Notes: generated by a model from the sequence alone, not told the origin. A stretch of 64,000 bases of DNA from CAMWXW01 sp051650105 (GCA_051650105.1 JBOFIJ010000016.1:62001-126000); one strand, 5' to 3'; shown: positions 16,974-26,596, numbered from the stretch's first letter. Numbers and translations are program-made.

Positions 16974-17710
16974 GAAAAATCCTTTAATTCTGTATCCTCT
17001 GGTAGAGAAATTCCTGATAAAATCTTCAATACTTCTTTTTTACGTTTTTCCACGCTGATATCAATAACATTAATATCGTCTTCAAAAAAACAGCTCCCTT
17101 GAGGGATTTGTGGATTTGAACGTATACTCCATGAATGTGTGGAAGGGTATTGTTCTTGAATTGAATGCAGAATCTCTTTCATAATTTGTGCATCGTTGTT
17201 ATGTACAGTTATTGTAAAAGAACGATCTTGAGAGAGAAAACGAATAGCTTCGTAAACAGTTTTCTCCATAATTTCGTAAATATGTTTTTCTAAAACAAGC
17301 CCTGTTATTTTTTCTATTGCTAAAGGTAATAAGAGTAAGAGTTCATTTTCAATTTTCTTATAAATTGCGGGGGAATAGCTTTCTATAGTGTTAAGAAATG
17401 TTGAAAATAGTTTCATATATTCTTCTCTATTATTTTTAATTATTTCCTTTCCTGCTTGTTCACCTGCAAGATACCCCTCTTGATAGGCTTTTTCTTTTAT
17501 TTTTTTTTCTTCTTCATATGCTTGTTGCAAAATTTTTTCTGCTACAGTGCTTGCTTGTTCCTTAACTCTTTCCAGGTATTCTATTTCTGTTTGATCATCC
17601 CATAGTTGTGTATATAGCACAGGAGTGTGTTCTTCCATGGAAAGAATTTCTTCATGAGTTCTTTCTGGCCCTATGAAGAGTTTTACAGTATTTGGAGAAT
17701 TTTTTGCCAT
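16970..17710 (-). CDS. fliH: Flagellar assembly protein FliH
   Basis: A 246-residue FliH, the regulator that holds FliI and ties it to the C ring. A Glu/Lys-rich helix contains an AYQEGYLAGEQAGKE segment, the GxxxG-repeat signature of FliH, followed by the conserved C-terminal domain. The ATG at 17710 is chosen over two in-frame ATGs upstream, because AAAGGAG lies 8 bases before it and it begins 13 bases after the fliG stop rather than within fliG. It overlaps fliI by four bases. Confidence 0.9.
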   Translation of the reverse strand: MAKNSPNTVKLFIGPERTHEEILSMEEHTPVLYTQLWDDQTEIEYLERVKEQASTVAEKILQQAYEEEKKIKEKAYQEGYLAGEQAGKEIIKNNREEYMKLFSTFLNTIESYSPAIYKKIENELLLLLPLAIEKITGLVLEKHIYEIMEKTVYEAIRFLSQDRSFTITVHNNDAQIMKEILHSIQEQYPSTHSWSIRSNPQIPQGSCFFEDDINVIDISVEKRKKEVLKILSGISLPEDTELKDFS

Positions 17711-17723
17711 CTGTTTCACTCCT

Positions 17724-18740
17724 TTATATAAAGACATCTCCACCACCTCTAGAAATAATAACCTTTCCTTCTTCTTCTAAACGACGAATAATCTTTAGGA
17801 TATTCTGTTGTGCTTCTTCTATATCAGTTAATTTTGCTGGGCCCATAACTTCCATATCTTCTATAAGCATTTTTGAAGCTCTTTGAGACATATTTGTGAA
17901 GATCTTATTCTTTAATTCCTCAGATGTAGATCGCAGTGCAAGTAAGAGCTCTTTTGAATCGATTTCTTTTAATATTTCACGTATACCTCTATCATCGATA
18001 TCTAAAATATTCTCAAAGACAAACATGAGATTTCGTATTTTAATTGCCATTTGTGGATTTTCTTCTTCTATTTCTGCTAAAACAACTTCTTCTGTTGCTT
18101 TATCTGTGGCATTAAGAATTTCTGCAACTGTACTAATACCGCCAACATGACGTCCTTCTGTGCCACCCATTGCAATAATTTGTGTTTGTAAGGCTTTGTC
18201 AACATCAAGGAGTATTTCTTCTGGAACAGGCTCAAGTGTGGCAAGACGTTTTGTAACTTCTACTTTTAAACCTTCTGGAAGTTGGCTTAGTACATCAGCC
18301 GCTTTGTCTCTAGGAAGGTGTGCTAAGACAAGTGCTAATGTTTGTGGATGTTCATCTCTTAATACTTGTGTGAGCATTTTTACACTTACATTAGCGAGAT
18401 TCTTAAAAGGCACTATTCCTGTATTGAGTTGTAGTATATCAGATATATATTTTGCTGTATCTGTATCTACTGTTTTTGATAATAGTTTTTTCAAAACTTC
18501 TTTTCCACCTGTAACAGCATCTAGAGAATAAATAAGTTCTGTGTGGAATTCTCTAATAATTTCACTAACTTCATCTTGAGAAACATTGCGCATATTGACA
18601 ATAGCTTTCGAGATATCAGCAACCTCTTGTCTATCCATTAATGTAAATGTTTCTGCTATAAATTCATCGCCCATAGAGAGCAAGACAACAGCAACTTTAT
18701 CTATACTACTAAGCGGCTTTTCTTTTATTTTCATGTTCAT
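17724..18740 (-). CDS. fliG: Flagellar motor switch protein FliG
   Basis: A 338-residue FliG of the C ring. Motifs are the N-terminal KVAVVLLSMGDE, the middle-domain EHPQTLALVLAHLP (the EHPQR-type surface that binds FliM) and the C-terminal torque helix region around DIDDRGIREILKEIDSKELLLALR, with charged residues facing MotA. Length is typical. The start overlaps the fliF end by 32 bases; a second ATG two codons in is equally possible. It is co-transcribed in the flgB-fliI operon. Confidence 0.97.
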   Translation of the reverse strand: MNMKIKEKPLSSIDKVAVVLLSMGDEFIAETFTLMDRQEVADISKAIVNMRNVSQDEVSEIIREFHTELIYSLDAVTGGKEVLKKLLSKTVDTDTAKYISDILQLNTGIVPFKNLANVSVKMLTQVLRDEHPQTLALVLAHLPRDKAADVLSQLPEGLKVEVTKRLATLEPVPEEILLDVDKALQTQIIAMGGTEGRHVGGISTVAEILNATDKATEEVVLAEIEEENPQMAIKIRNLMFVFENILDIDDRGIREILKEIDSKELLLALRSTSEELKNKIFTNMSQRASKMLIEDMEVMGPAKLTDIEEAQQNILKIIRRLEEEGKVIISRGGGDVFI

Positions 18741-20301
18741 TATTTTGCAACCAACCTCGTAAAATTATTACTACTTGATCCATATTATCTTCAGATAATT
18801 GTTGTGTGTGGCTTCTGATATCTTCCATATGTCGCACTGCTTCAATTGGGTCTATCTGAGAGAGAATATCATCTTCAGCTAAAAGAAGAGGGTGAAGAGA
18901 TTCTACAGATTCTGCCTCTATTTTTGGACGAATAAAAGCTAATACAAGAGGTCTTACAATAAATATTAGGAAAAGAAATACTAATAGACCATTTAATAAA
19001 AGCTTACTTATAGATCCAATTTGATCTCCTAATGCAATAAGAGGGCTTTCACTAAGAACTATACTGTCTTCACCAAATGCTGCACTAGTTACTTCTATAA
19101 TATCACCTCGTGCAGAATTATATCCCACGGCGCTTGCTATAAGATTCTTTATTTGTTCCAACTCTTCACTACTTCTTGGTGAGAAGGTATTTTCTGTAGC
19201 TTCTTCAGCTTTTGAATATGTGCCATCTACCACAACAGCAATACTTAAACGCTCTATATTACCAACAGAAGTAATAATGTTTTGTTCCTCTTTGCCTATT
19301 TCATAGTTAATTATTCTGTTGCTTCTAGTGCTTTCTTGTGCACTTGTTCCATCACTATTATCTGCACGTATGTTGGGGTCTGGGTTATTAAGTCCTAGCT
19401 GAGAGGTGCCTTTTTGAGAATCTTCTGTTATTTGTTCACTACGAATTGCTGTTGTTGAGGGATCAAATGCTTCTTTTCTGATAGTTCTTTGGCTAAAATC
19501 TAATTCAGCATTCACCTTTGCAATACTTTTATTTGCTCCAAATATTGGAATAAGAAGTTGTTCTATTCTTTTTTCAAAATCTTGTTGTAAGCGAACTTTA
19601 TATTCAAATTGTGAGGTACTCATCCCCTGTAAACTATCATCATCAGCTGGACTAAATAATGTTTTACCCATGGTATCTACTATAGAAATGCGTTCTGGTT
19701 TTAATCCTTCTACAGACATAGATAAAAGATTTACTATAGTTTGTGTTTCTTTTGTATTTAATGAAGCTGAAGAGAAAAGGGTTAATACAACAGATGCCGA
19801 TGGTTCTTGATTTTCTTCCATAAACAAACTACGAGAAGGCAATACTAAATGAACACGGGCTTTTTCCACACTTGGAAATTCCATAATGCTTCTTGAAAGC
19901 TCACCTTGTAGTGCTCTTTGATAGTTGATTCGTTGAACAAAATCTGTTTGGCCAACCTTGATATCATCAAACAGTTCAAAACCTGATCCTGTATTTGTTA
20001 ATGTCGGTTCACCTGCTATTTGTACCTTAACTTTTGGTAATATATTTTGTGGTACTGAAATTTTTTGTCCAGAAGAATCTAGCTTATAGGGAATGTTGTT
20101 GTCTGTAAAATAGCGTGTTATTTTATTACTTTCTTCTGGATTTAAATTGGTATACAGTGTTTGGTAGGTTTCTTTATTCATCCAAAAAAGCATAGCAATA
20201 AATATTGCAATAACTACAGCAACGAGCACTCCCATAATTGTTCTTTGCGAAATAGTTAATATATGCCAATAGCTTTGCAAGCGTTTCAATATAGTTTCCA
20301 T
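18709..20301 (-). CDS. fliF: Flagellar MS-ring protein FliF
   Basis: A 530-residue membrane protein that builds the MS ring, the base on which rod, C ring and export gate assemble. A first membrane helix lies near residues 23-43, then NLNPEESNKITRYFTDNNIPYK, the ring-building motif GFELFD..KVGQTDFVQRINYQRALQGELSRSI, and a second helix near residues 440-460. The cytoplasmic tail binding FliG is at the C-terminus. ATG 20301 has AGAGGAA before it. Full length for the family. Confidence 0.98.
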   Translation of the reverse strand: METILKRLQSYWHILTISQRTIMGVLVAVVIAIFIAMLFWMNKETYQTLYTNLNPEESNKITRYFTDNNIPYKLDSSGQKISVPQNILPKVKVQIAGEPTLTNTGSGFELFDDIKVGQTDFVQRINYQRALQGELSRSIMEFPSVEKARVHLVLPSRSLFMEENQEPSASVVLTLFSSASLNTKETQTIVNLLSMSVEGLKPERISIVDTMGKTLFSPADDDSLQGMSTSQFEYKVRLQQDFEKRIEQLLIPIFGANKSIAKVNAELDFSQRTIRKEAFDPSTTAIRSEQITEDSQKGTSQLGLNNPDPNIRADNSDGTSAQESTRSNRIINYEIGKEEQNIITSVGNIERLSIAVVVDGTYSKAEEATENTFSPRSSEELEQIKNLIASAVGYNSARGDIIEVTSAAFGEDSIVLSESPLIALGDQIGSISKLLLNGLLVFLFLIFIVRPLVLAFIRPKIEAESVESLHPLLLAEDDILSQIDPIEAVRHMEDIRSHTQQLSEDNMDQVVIILRGWLQNNEHENKRKAA

Positions 20302-20321
20302 AAATTCCTCTTAACAATCTA

Positions 20322-20651
20322 TTAAAATGATAATGTGGAAATTTCTTTATATATTTCCAGAATTTTGTTACGCACTGCTGTAGTTAATTGTGTTGCGGTA
20401 CTGGCTTTTTGCATAGCTATCATTAATTCATGTACATTATTGTTTTTTCCAGAAGCAAAATCTTCAATGGCTTTATTTTTATTATTTTGAAGTGCATTTA
20501 CTTGATTTAGAGAATTTTCTAATACATTGATAAATCCTTTCGTTTCAGAGGGTGCTGTAAAAGTATTGTTTACATATGATGTTATTTTTTCTTGATCTGT
20601 TGCAAAATGATTTAATGCATTTTGATATGCTTTTATCCCTTGAATATTCAT
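20322..20651 (-). CDS. fliE: Flagellar hook-basal body protein FliE
   Basis: A 109-residue small protein whose C-terminal half, VHELMIAMQKASTATQLTTAVRNKILEIYKEI, is the FliE signature. FliE joins the MS ring to the proximal rod and is the first export substrate. It sits between flgC and fliF in the same direction, as in most delta-proteobacteria, 13 bases after flgC and 20 bases before fliF. Confidence 0.92.
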   Translation of the reverse strand: MNIQGIKAYQNALNHFATDQEKITSYVNNTFTAPSETKGFINVLENSLNQVNALQNNKNKAIEDFASGKNNNVHELMIAMQKASTATQLTTAVRNKILEIYKEISTLSF

Positions 20652-20664
20652 AAGAACCTTTCCC

Positions 20665-21102
20665 TTATTGACCGATTTGTAATGCTTTCATATACATAGA
20701 TTTTGCGCTCTCAATTGCTGTTGTATTTGCTTCATATAATCTTTGTAAATTCATTAATTGCGTCATTTCTTCTATCATATTAATGTTTGGCATTTCCACA
20801 TAGCCTTCTGTGTCTGCGTCTGGATGGCTTGGATCGTATACTCTTTTTATAGAATCATTTTGTGGCACTACAGCTGTTACTCGAACTCCTCGTAGTTCTC
20901 TATTGAAATCAGAATCCATAAAGGAGTTTGATGGATTTTGTAATGTTTGTGATGTGAGAAGAACAGATCTTTTTCTATACGGGCCACCTTCAGCTGAACG
21001 CGTTGTATTCATATTGGCAAGATTCATTGTCGTCACGTTGAGACGCACTTTTGTTGTTCGTAAAGCGGAACCTGCTATGTCTATTGCATCAATAAAATTC
21101 AT
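20665..21102 (-). CDS. flgC: Flagellar basal-body rod protein FlgC
   Basis: A 145-residue rod protein. The N-terminal flagellar rod motif (ALRTTKVRLNVTTMNLANMNTT) and C-terminal NLQRLYEANTTAIESAKSMYMKALQIGQ are characteristic, with VEMPNINMIEEM between. FlgC forms part of the proximal rod in the periplasm. Its start codon overlaps the flgB stop (TAATG), so translation is coupled. Confidence 0.97.
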   Translation of the reverse strand: MNFIDAIDIAGSALRTTKVRLNVTTMNLANMNTTRSAEGGPYRKRSVLLTSQTLQNPSNSFMDSDFNRELRGVRVTAVVPQNDSIKRVYDPSHPDADTEGYVEMPNINMIEEMTQLMNLQRLYEANTTAIESAKSMYMKALQIGQ

Positions 21103-21512
21103 TATTTATTCACCTCTCTTATCATTTCTTGAATACTGGTGTATCCACTTCGTACTATTTGACTAAGAGCTGAATATTTTAAATTAATCTTTGCTAAATT
21201 TGTCATTTCTTTTTCTAAATTAACTTTATCTTCTCCCCAAATTGTTCGAAGTTCTCTTGATTCTGTCACGTGGGGTGTGCTCATAAGAAGAGATGTTGGC
21301 TTAGGAAAATGAGAAGGGCTTGTTGCTGAAATCTTTCCTTGTAGGTCGTTTTGCATTTCTCTTTGGAGAATATTTTCAAAGTGGAATTCTTTTGATTTAT
21401 ATTGTGGAGTATCCACATTGGCAATATTGCTCATGACAATATTTTGTCGTTTAACTTGTAAATCCATGACATATTCTGCAAAATCTTGAGATTGACTTGT
21501 TATGCCCTGCAT
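21102..21512 (-). CDS. flgB: Flagellar basal-body rod protein FlgB
   Basis: A 136-residue proximal rod protein and the first gene of the seven-gene basal-body operon. The YVMDLQVKRQNIVMSNIANVDTPQYKSKEFHFE block is the FlgB signature, and the C-terminal KINLKYSALSQIVRSGY helix packs in the rod. ATG 21512 has AGGAG 9 bases upstream. A sigma-54-like element lies about 41 bases before the start. Confidence 0.97.
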   Translation of the reverse strand: MQGITSQSQDFAEYVMDLQVKRQNIVMSNIANVDTPQYKSKEFHFENILQREMQNDLQGKISATSPSHFPKPTSLLMSTPHVTESRELRTIWGEDKVNLEKEMTNLAKINLKYSALSQIVRSGYTSIQEMIREVNK

Positions 21513-21551
21513 AGTTTATTTCTCCTAAAAATAATAATACAGGAAGGGCAT

Positions 21552-21568
21552 TGCATGTTTTATTCCTA
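21552..21568 (-). promoter_or_regulatory. Candidate sigma-54 promoter of the flgB operon
   Basis: Minus-strand AGGAATAAAACATGCAA: GG (21566-21565), ten bases, GC (21554-21553). It shares GGAATA-N4-ATGCA with the element before flgI. A 9-bp hairpin (21557-21579, GTTTTATTC-CTAAA-GAATAAAAC) overlaps it and may be a regulator site or chance in AT-rich DNA. Confidence 0.5.
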
Positions 21569-21579
21569 AAGAATAAAAC

Positions 21580-22083
21580 GAAATGGGCTCTCTAACAAAA
21601 TAAATAAGATTTCTAGCTATATTATAAAAATGAGAAGCACAAATATATGTGAAATATTTGTCACAAAGAAGCAATATAGAATGGCATATGTATATAGTAT
21701 ATTTGTTTTATTTATATGGATATAGTCTTTCTTGGAGTTATGAAAAATTCACTGAAGAAATTATTTTTATATAATATAGAAGGATATGTTTATAGCGATA
21801 CTATGGCGATGATTTTTTTGTAATAAACAAGCATCTTTCAGAGTATTGCTGTAAATGTAGATGAAAATAATCTCTTGGAGAGTGCATTTGTTAAAGTTTT
21901 TTATGTATAAGATTACGTATTAAGATTGTTTTATAATAAAAGATAATGAAATATAGTTTTTGTTCACACAATAGGTATAATGAAAAATACAGTGCAGTAT
22001 TGCATAGGGATATATTTTTATAGTGTCTTGGTATGTAAGTATACAGCTGAAAAAAATTGTTATTAGCATATGTGTGCAAATAG
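21580..22083. other. Noncoding gap of about 500 bases
   Basis: AT-rich sequence upstream of the flgB promoter and downstream of moaA. A 66-codon minus-strand frame at 21891-22091 has no ribosome binding site or recognisable motif and overlaps the moaA end. I see no gene, RNA or convincing terminator. Confidence 0.5.
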
Positions 22084-23085
22084 TTAACCACCTATGGCAT
22101 TCATAGATCTTCCAGAAAGAAACCCATTATCTTGTAAATTGGCTAATAATTCGTAGCCAAAAGGTTTGCGAGAAACAGCTTGTTCTAACACTTGTTTTAC
22201 TATAGGGATTCCCAAAGAAGGATTTCGTAATATATTGCGTAGAGGATGCTCTTTTGTTGAATAAAGGCATGTTCGAATAGCCCCTGTGGCTGTTAGTCGT
22301 AATCTATCACAAGTATTACAAAAATGTTCTGAAACAGGACTAATAAAACCAAGACTCCCTTTGGCTCCTGATATTGAATACACTCTTGCAGGCCCTTCTA
22401 TTTCATTATGTACTGGTTCTTTATTCACGTGTACATATCCTTGTGCTTCTTTAAGAATATCTTGTGCTGACCAAAAATAATTTTTAGATAATGTAGACCC
22501 AGATGAAATAGGCATATATTCTATAAAACGCACAGAGACAGGGTGTTGTATGGCAAAATTAAGAAAATCTTTTAATTCTGTATCATTGAAACCTTTCATA
22601 GCGACGGCATTTATTTTTATTGCAAATCCCATAGAAATTGCTTTAAGAATGCTCGAATATACTTTGTCATAATTATCAAATCCAGTGATCTCTTTAAATT
22701 TTTCTCTACTAAAAGTATCTAGAGATATATTCAAATGCTTGACATCCATCTTTTGAAGATCTTCTAATGCGTTTTCCAATAAGACAGCATTTGTTGTTAT
22801 GCGAAGATCTATATTTGGATGCGTGGTTTTTATACTTTTCATAAAAGGAATAATATCTTTACGAACAAGGGGTTCACCACCAGTTATACGTATCTTATTA
22901 ATTCCATAGTCTGTTAGAATTCCTATAATAGTATGAAGTTCCTCGTATGTAAGAAACTCTTTTTTAGGCAAAAATACAGGCTCTTCAGTAAAACAGTAGT
23001 TACATCGTAAATTACACCTATCTGTCACAGAAATACGAATATTTCTTATTATTCTGCTATGGGCATCTATTAATTGTGAAGTCAT
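22084..23085 (-). CDS. moaA: GTP 3',8-cyclase (molybdenum cofactor step 1)
   Basis: A 333-residue radical-SAM enzyme that, with MoaC, turns GTP into cyclic pyranopterin monophosphate. The N-terminal cluster motif is CNLRCNYC (residues about 24-31), then IRITGGEPLVR, and the C-terminal second cluster CNTCDRLRLTATGAIRTCL. It ends in Gly-Gly, the terminus that in MoaA takes part in catalysis. AAGGAG lies 9 bases before the ATG. MobA is 14 bases upstream in the same operon. MoaC, MoaB, MoaE and MoeA are not in this window. Confidence 0.97.
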   Translation of the reverse strand: MTSQLIDAHSRIIRNIRISVTDRCNLRCNYCFTEEPVFLPKKEFLTYEELHTIIGILTDYGINKIRITGGEPLVRKDIIPFMKSIKTTHPNIDLRITTNAVLLENALEDLQKMDVKHLNISLDTFSREKFKEITGFDNYDKVYSSILKAISMGFAIKINAVAMKGFNDTELKDFLNFAIQHPVSVRFIEYMPISSGSTLSKNYFWSAQDILKEAQGYVHVNKEPVHNEIEGPARVYSISGAKGSLGFISPVSEHFCNTCDRLRLTATGAIRTCLYSTKEHPLRNILRNPSLGIPIVKQVLEQAVSRKPFGYELLANLQDNGFLSGRSMNAIGG

Positions 23086-23099
23086 TTAGTTAATCTCCT

Positions 23100-23714
23100 T
23101 CATTGTAAGGAATGTTTTCTGAATAATTCACGAGCACGTGTAATGTCTTCAGGATAATTCACATTGTGGAAACAGTCTTCTTCTGAATGTGTATAATAAA
23201 GATAGCGATGTTTATTTTGCGGGACAGCCATAATTACTCGTTTTTTCTGAGAAAGAAGGGCTTCTTCTATATAGTCTAGTGCTGTATATCTAATAATTGA
23301 AACAAGAGGCTCTGCTTGATCACCTTGTGAATTTTTGTACATATATACGAGAGGCATATCATGTAAAGAAGTATCATTCTTATATGCAGTAAACAGGGCA
23401 AGAAGAAGTTCTTTATTCATTAAAGGAAGGTCTGTTGGAAGAATAAGAAGATCTTTTTGTAAATACGTTAATGCAGCATGAATTCCTCCAAGAGGCCCCA
23501 TATTTTTGTAAATATCTGAAATATGTCTACTGTCAATATCCCAGCGTGTCTCTTCTCTACAAGAAATAGCAACTTCTTCATTTGGAAGAACAGTGGATAA
23601 AAGAGCCACCGCATTTTCTAACATTGAAGTATTATGTAGGATGGATAGCTTTGTCTTGTCTTTTTGCATTCTTGTTGAATGTCCACCTGCCAGAACCAAG
23701 CCTGCAATGTTCAT
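23100..23714 (-). CDS. mobA: Molybdenum cofactor guanylyltransferase
   Basis: A 204-residue nucleotidyltransferase-fold protein. The N-terminal GLVLAGGHSTRMQKDKTKL is the GTP-binding motif of MobA, and PTDLPLMN is the metal-site region. MobA joins GMP to Mo-molybdopterin to make the bis-MGD used by formate dehydrogenases. The ATG at 23714, four bases after the fdhE stop, is preferred; an in-frame GTG at 23735 lies inside fdhE. The gene sits between fdhE and moaA, consistent with formate dehydrogenase maturation. Confidence 0.88.
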   Translation of the reverse strand: MNIAGLVLAGGHSTRMQKDKTKLSILHNTSMLENAVALLSTVLPNEEVAISCREETRWDIDSRHISDIYKNMGPLGGIHAALTYLQKDLLILPTDLPLMNKELLLALFTAYKNDTSLHDMPLVYMYKNSQGDQAEPLVSIIRYTALDYIEEALLSQKKRVIMAVPQNKHRYLYYTHSEEDCFHNVNYPEDITRARELFRKHSLQ

Positions 23715-23718
23715 TGTA

Positions 23719-24585
23719 CTAAAAACCCCAAGCACAAAGCACTGGTCTGTTATAACCTTTTTCTTGTGCTATGCTATCAAGAGCAATAGATTCAAAATCT
23801 TCCAACGCAGGAATAAATGGAGTAAATAGTTCTTTTCTATCGGATATTTTGAAGTAGGATTTACAATTTTCACATATTTGTAAAATATATCTAGGAATTT
23901 CTTCCGCTGTAACATACGTAATCTGTGTATATTCAGCATCTTGACAATAAGGGCATTCTATTCGCTGAGCTCTATATTCTGTTGAACAAAAAAAACAAAC
24001 ATTATATTGTTTGCCTTCAATTTCTTTATGGCAAGCTATATAAGGGACTGTTCCACAACAGGGACACGTTTGCATAGCCCAATTTTCAATAGAATATGTG
24101 TCTTGAATTTTTTGTGCACATGCTGTAATGGAAGGATGTAGGCTTGAACGCAATAAAAATAAAAGAACATGGGGAGTAGAAGAAAGCTTTTTTATCCATG
24201 GTTCAAAGAATGCTTCATCTTCTTCCAAATATGCTCTGCAGGCCATGTGCAAAGAAAACGTTCCGTCTTCAATAGATTTTCTTAAAAGTATAATAGCCTG
24301 TTTATAACGTTCGTTGTGTTCTAAAAGAGAAAGTAATTTACCAAATAGCTCGGCAGTAGCTTTCTTATCATAAATAAATTCTGTTGGTGTAAAGTAAGCT
24401 TTACCATTAAGGAATTCTTCTCTTGTTATCTTTGTTTTCGGTAATTCTGGAAGTGTTATTTGTATGTTGTTTTGTAAAATAATAATTGTGCTCAAGAAAT
24501 CGATAAGAGCTTCTGGTATATATGAAATAGAGCGTATTTTTTCTAATTTTTTTTCTAAAATAGACAAAGGGATTGTTGATACCAT
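23719..24585 (-). CDS. fdhE: Formate dehydrogenase accessory protein FdhE
   Basis: A 288-residue cytoplasmic protein. The C-terminal half holds four CxxC motifs in order: CPCC, CFFC, CPYC and CENC, the iron-binding pattern of FdhE, which is needed for activity of membrane-side formate dehydrogenases. The N-terminal half is helical. No formate dehydrogenase structural gene lies in the window, so it implies one elsewhere, or else is a leftover. It precedes mobA and moaA in one operon. Confidence 0.9.
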   Translation of the reverse strand: MVSTIPLSILEKKLEKIRSISYIPEALIDFLSTIIILQNNIQITLPELPKTKITREEFLNGKAYFTPTEFIYDKKATAELFGKLLSLLEHNERYKQAIILLRKSIEDGTFSLHMACRAYLEEDEAFFEPWIKKLSSTPHVLLFLLRSSLHPSITACAQKIQDTYSIENWAMQTCPCCGTVPYIACHKEIEGKQYNVCFFCSTEYRAQRIECPYCQDAEYTQITYVTAEEIPRYILQICENCKSYFKISDRKELFTPFIPALEDFESIALDSIAQEKGYNRPVLCAWGF

Positions 24586-24666
24586 TATATTGATTCCCTA
24601 TTCTAATAAAATTACTTTGTCGAACAAAGTTCTTCGAAGTCTAGCACATATATTTAAGCATTGCAA

Positions 24667-25194
24667 TCATTTGGGAATGTTTCTTTTTATATAAAGATAC
24701 AAAGAATGAACATTTTTTTCTAACGCAGAAATAGCATAAAAACGATATTGTGCTGTTCTTAAATACAGCAGCCTCCTTTCCTCCCACAAAGAGAGAAGTT
24801 CTTCTTTTAATGGGAGTTTTGTGAGAGACGGACGAAGGTTTTTTTGTGGATCTTTTGTAAGTCTCTCAAGAAGATGCTCTATTGGTGTATCAATAAAAAT
24901 TGTGTATTCTTTTCTTAAAAGAGCACGATTTTTTTTTGATACAATAATTCCTCCTCCCGTGCTAATTATGGTATTACGCGTTTTTTGGTACTGCAGTAGA
25001 AGTTTTTCTTCATAATGGCGAAAATAGCCAAACCCTTTGGTACATATAATACGTGATATACTGCGTCCTTCTCGTTGTATAAGTTCTTCATCAAGATCAA
25101 TATATCTTTTTTCTGGATAATACGCACACACTCTTTGGGAGAGTGTTGTTTTCCCGCTCCCCCTCATTCCTATAAGAAAAATTGGATTAGACAT
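24667..25194 (-). CDS. aroK: Shikimate kinase
   Basis: A 175-residue P-loop kinase that phosphorylates shikimate at O3 in aromatic amino acid synthesis. Seen are Walker A GMRGSGKTTL (residues about 9-18), the shikimate-binding DLDEELIQREG, ISTGGGIIV and the lid with LRPSL. The substrate-binding Arg in FRHYEEKLL is present. It starts 6 bases after the end of the downstream-strand NSS transporter gene and so is likely co-transcribed with it. Whether it is the aroK or aroL type cannot be judged. Confidence 0.9.
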   Translation of the reverse strand: MSNPIFLIGMRGSGKTTLSQRVCAYYPEKRYIDLDEELIQREGRSISRIICTKGFGYFRHYEEKLLLQYQKTRNTIISTGGGIIVSKKNRALLRKEYTIFIDTPIEHLLERLTKDPQKNLRPSLTKLPLKEELLSLWEERRLLYLRTAQYRFYAISALEKNVHSLYLYIKRNIPK

Positions 25195-25200
25195 AGTATA

Positions 25201-26541
25201 TTAAGTGAGTCCGTTTAACAGTACAGTAACAATTATTATGGGTGTTACAAAACGTACAATAACATACCACATTTCAAGAAGACCTTCATTTGCTATACTG
25301 TTATTATTGGATAATTCATAAAAGATGCGTTCTTTTTTAATGACAAAAATAAGGTACATAGAAAAAAGAAAACCTACTGTGGGCATTAATATATTAGATG
25401 TAAGAAAATCGTATAAATCAAAGATATTTTTACCAAAAAACGTATATTCTGAAAGAGTAGGTGTCATAGAGAGTGTTGCAAGTACACCTAAAGAGAAGGT
25501 AATGCCTATAGAAAGAAGCACCGCATATGTTCGTGAAATTCCTTTTTCTACAAGCATGGAAATAGGAACCTCCACAATGGAAATCATAGCTCCTATTGTT
25601 GCAAATGCTGTTAAAAGAAAGAATAAGATTATTATGAAGTTTCCCCCTGGAATTGCTGCAAACATTGTTGGAATAGTGATAAAAAGTAAGCTCGGACCAT
25701 TAGTTATTTCAAAACCATATGTAAAAACAGCTGGAAAAATTGCTATTCCTGCTATTAAAGAAATTAATAAATCTGCAAACATAACGCGTATGGCTGTTAA
25801 TGGAATATTCTGGTCGCTCCTAAAATAAGACCCATATGTTACCATAGGGCCACCGCCCAAAGATAATTTAAAAAATGCTAAACCCACAGCAATAAGAATA
25901 ACTTCTCCTGTTACCTTTGAAAAATCTGGGTAAAACAGAAAATATAAAGCTTCTCCGGCTTTGTCGAGGGTAAGGCTATATAGTGCTAAGCAAAAAAGTA
26001 TAATAGTAAGAAGAGGAATAAGGGCTTTTGTTACTTTTTCTATTCCTTTATTTATTCCAAGCAATAAAATACTTGTTACCAGTACAAAAACAACACTTTG
26101 TCCTATAAGAGCTGTTTTTGTTAAAGCAATGGAAGAAAAAAGAGAACTTGCTTCTTCACTACCAATATGAGAAAAAGATCCTAGTAATGATTTCCAAACA
26201 TATATAAAAACCCATCCAACAACATCACTATAAAAAGCCATTAAAAAGAGTGCTGAAAATAATGCTAAAATAGGCATCACTATCCATAACGTGTGTGGAC
26301 TGTTCTTTTTAATTACAGTAAAAATACTTCCCTTTGCATTTCTACCAAGAGCAATTTCTGTAATCATAAGGGGCAATCCTAAAAGAAAGGATGCCAATAT
26401 ATAAATAAGTAAAAAGGCTGCTCCTCCATTTTGTCCTATAAGTGCAGGAACTTTCCAAATATTACCTAAACCGATAGCTGAGCCAAGTGTCGCTGCGAAA
26501 ACACCTAGTTTTGATGAAAAAATACCAGTATATGTTGTCAT
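25201..26541 (-). CDS. Sodium-dependent transporter, NSS (SNF) family, copy 2
   Basis: A 446-residue inner-membrane protein with about eleven helices. The unwound first helix carries GSAIGLGNIWKVPALIGQNG, the Na+/substrate site of neurotransmitter:sodium symporters such as LeuT and MhsT. It should import an amino acid with Na+. It closely resembles the neighbouring protein encoded at 26597-27973 along its length. Here the usual WRFP of the family reads WKVP. The substrate is unknown. Confidence 0.93.
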   Translation of the reverse strand: MTTYTGIFSSKLGVFAATLGSAIGLGNIWKVPALIGQNGGAAFLLIYILASFLLGLPLMITEIALGRNAKGSIFTVIKKNSPHTLWIVMPILALFSALFLMAFYSDVVGWVFIYVWKSLLGSFSHIGSEEASSLFSSIALTKTALIGQSVVFVLVTSILLLGINKGIEKVTKALIPLLTIILFCLALYSLTLDKAGEALYFLFYPDFSKVTGEVILIAVGLAFFKLSLGGGPMVTYGSYFRSDQNIPLTAIRVMFADLLISLIAGIAIFPAVFTYGFEITNGPSLLFITIPTMFAAIPGGNFIIILFFLLTAFATIGAMISIVEVPISMLVEKGISRTYAVLLSIGITFSLGVLATLSMTPTLSEYTFFGKNIFDLYDFLTSNILMPTVGFLFSMYLIFVIKKERIFYELSNNNSIANEGLLEMWYVIVRFVTPIIIVTVLLNGLT

Positions 26542-26596
26542 AATGAAACCTTAATGAGGGGGGCCAATTAGTATAGTCCCCCGCAGAGTGAAAAAG

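Noticed and set aside
21891..22091. 66-codon minus-strand open frame upstream of the flagellar operon
   Set aside because: It overlaps the end of moaA, has no ribosome binding site and shows no family resemblance.
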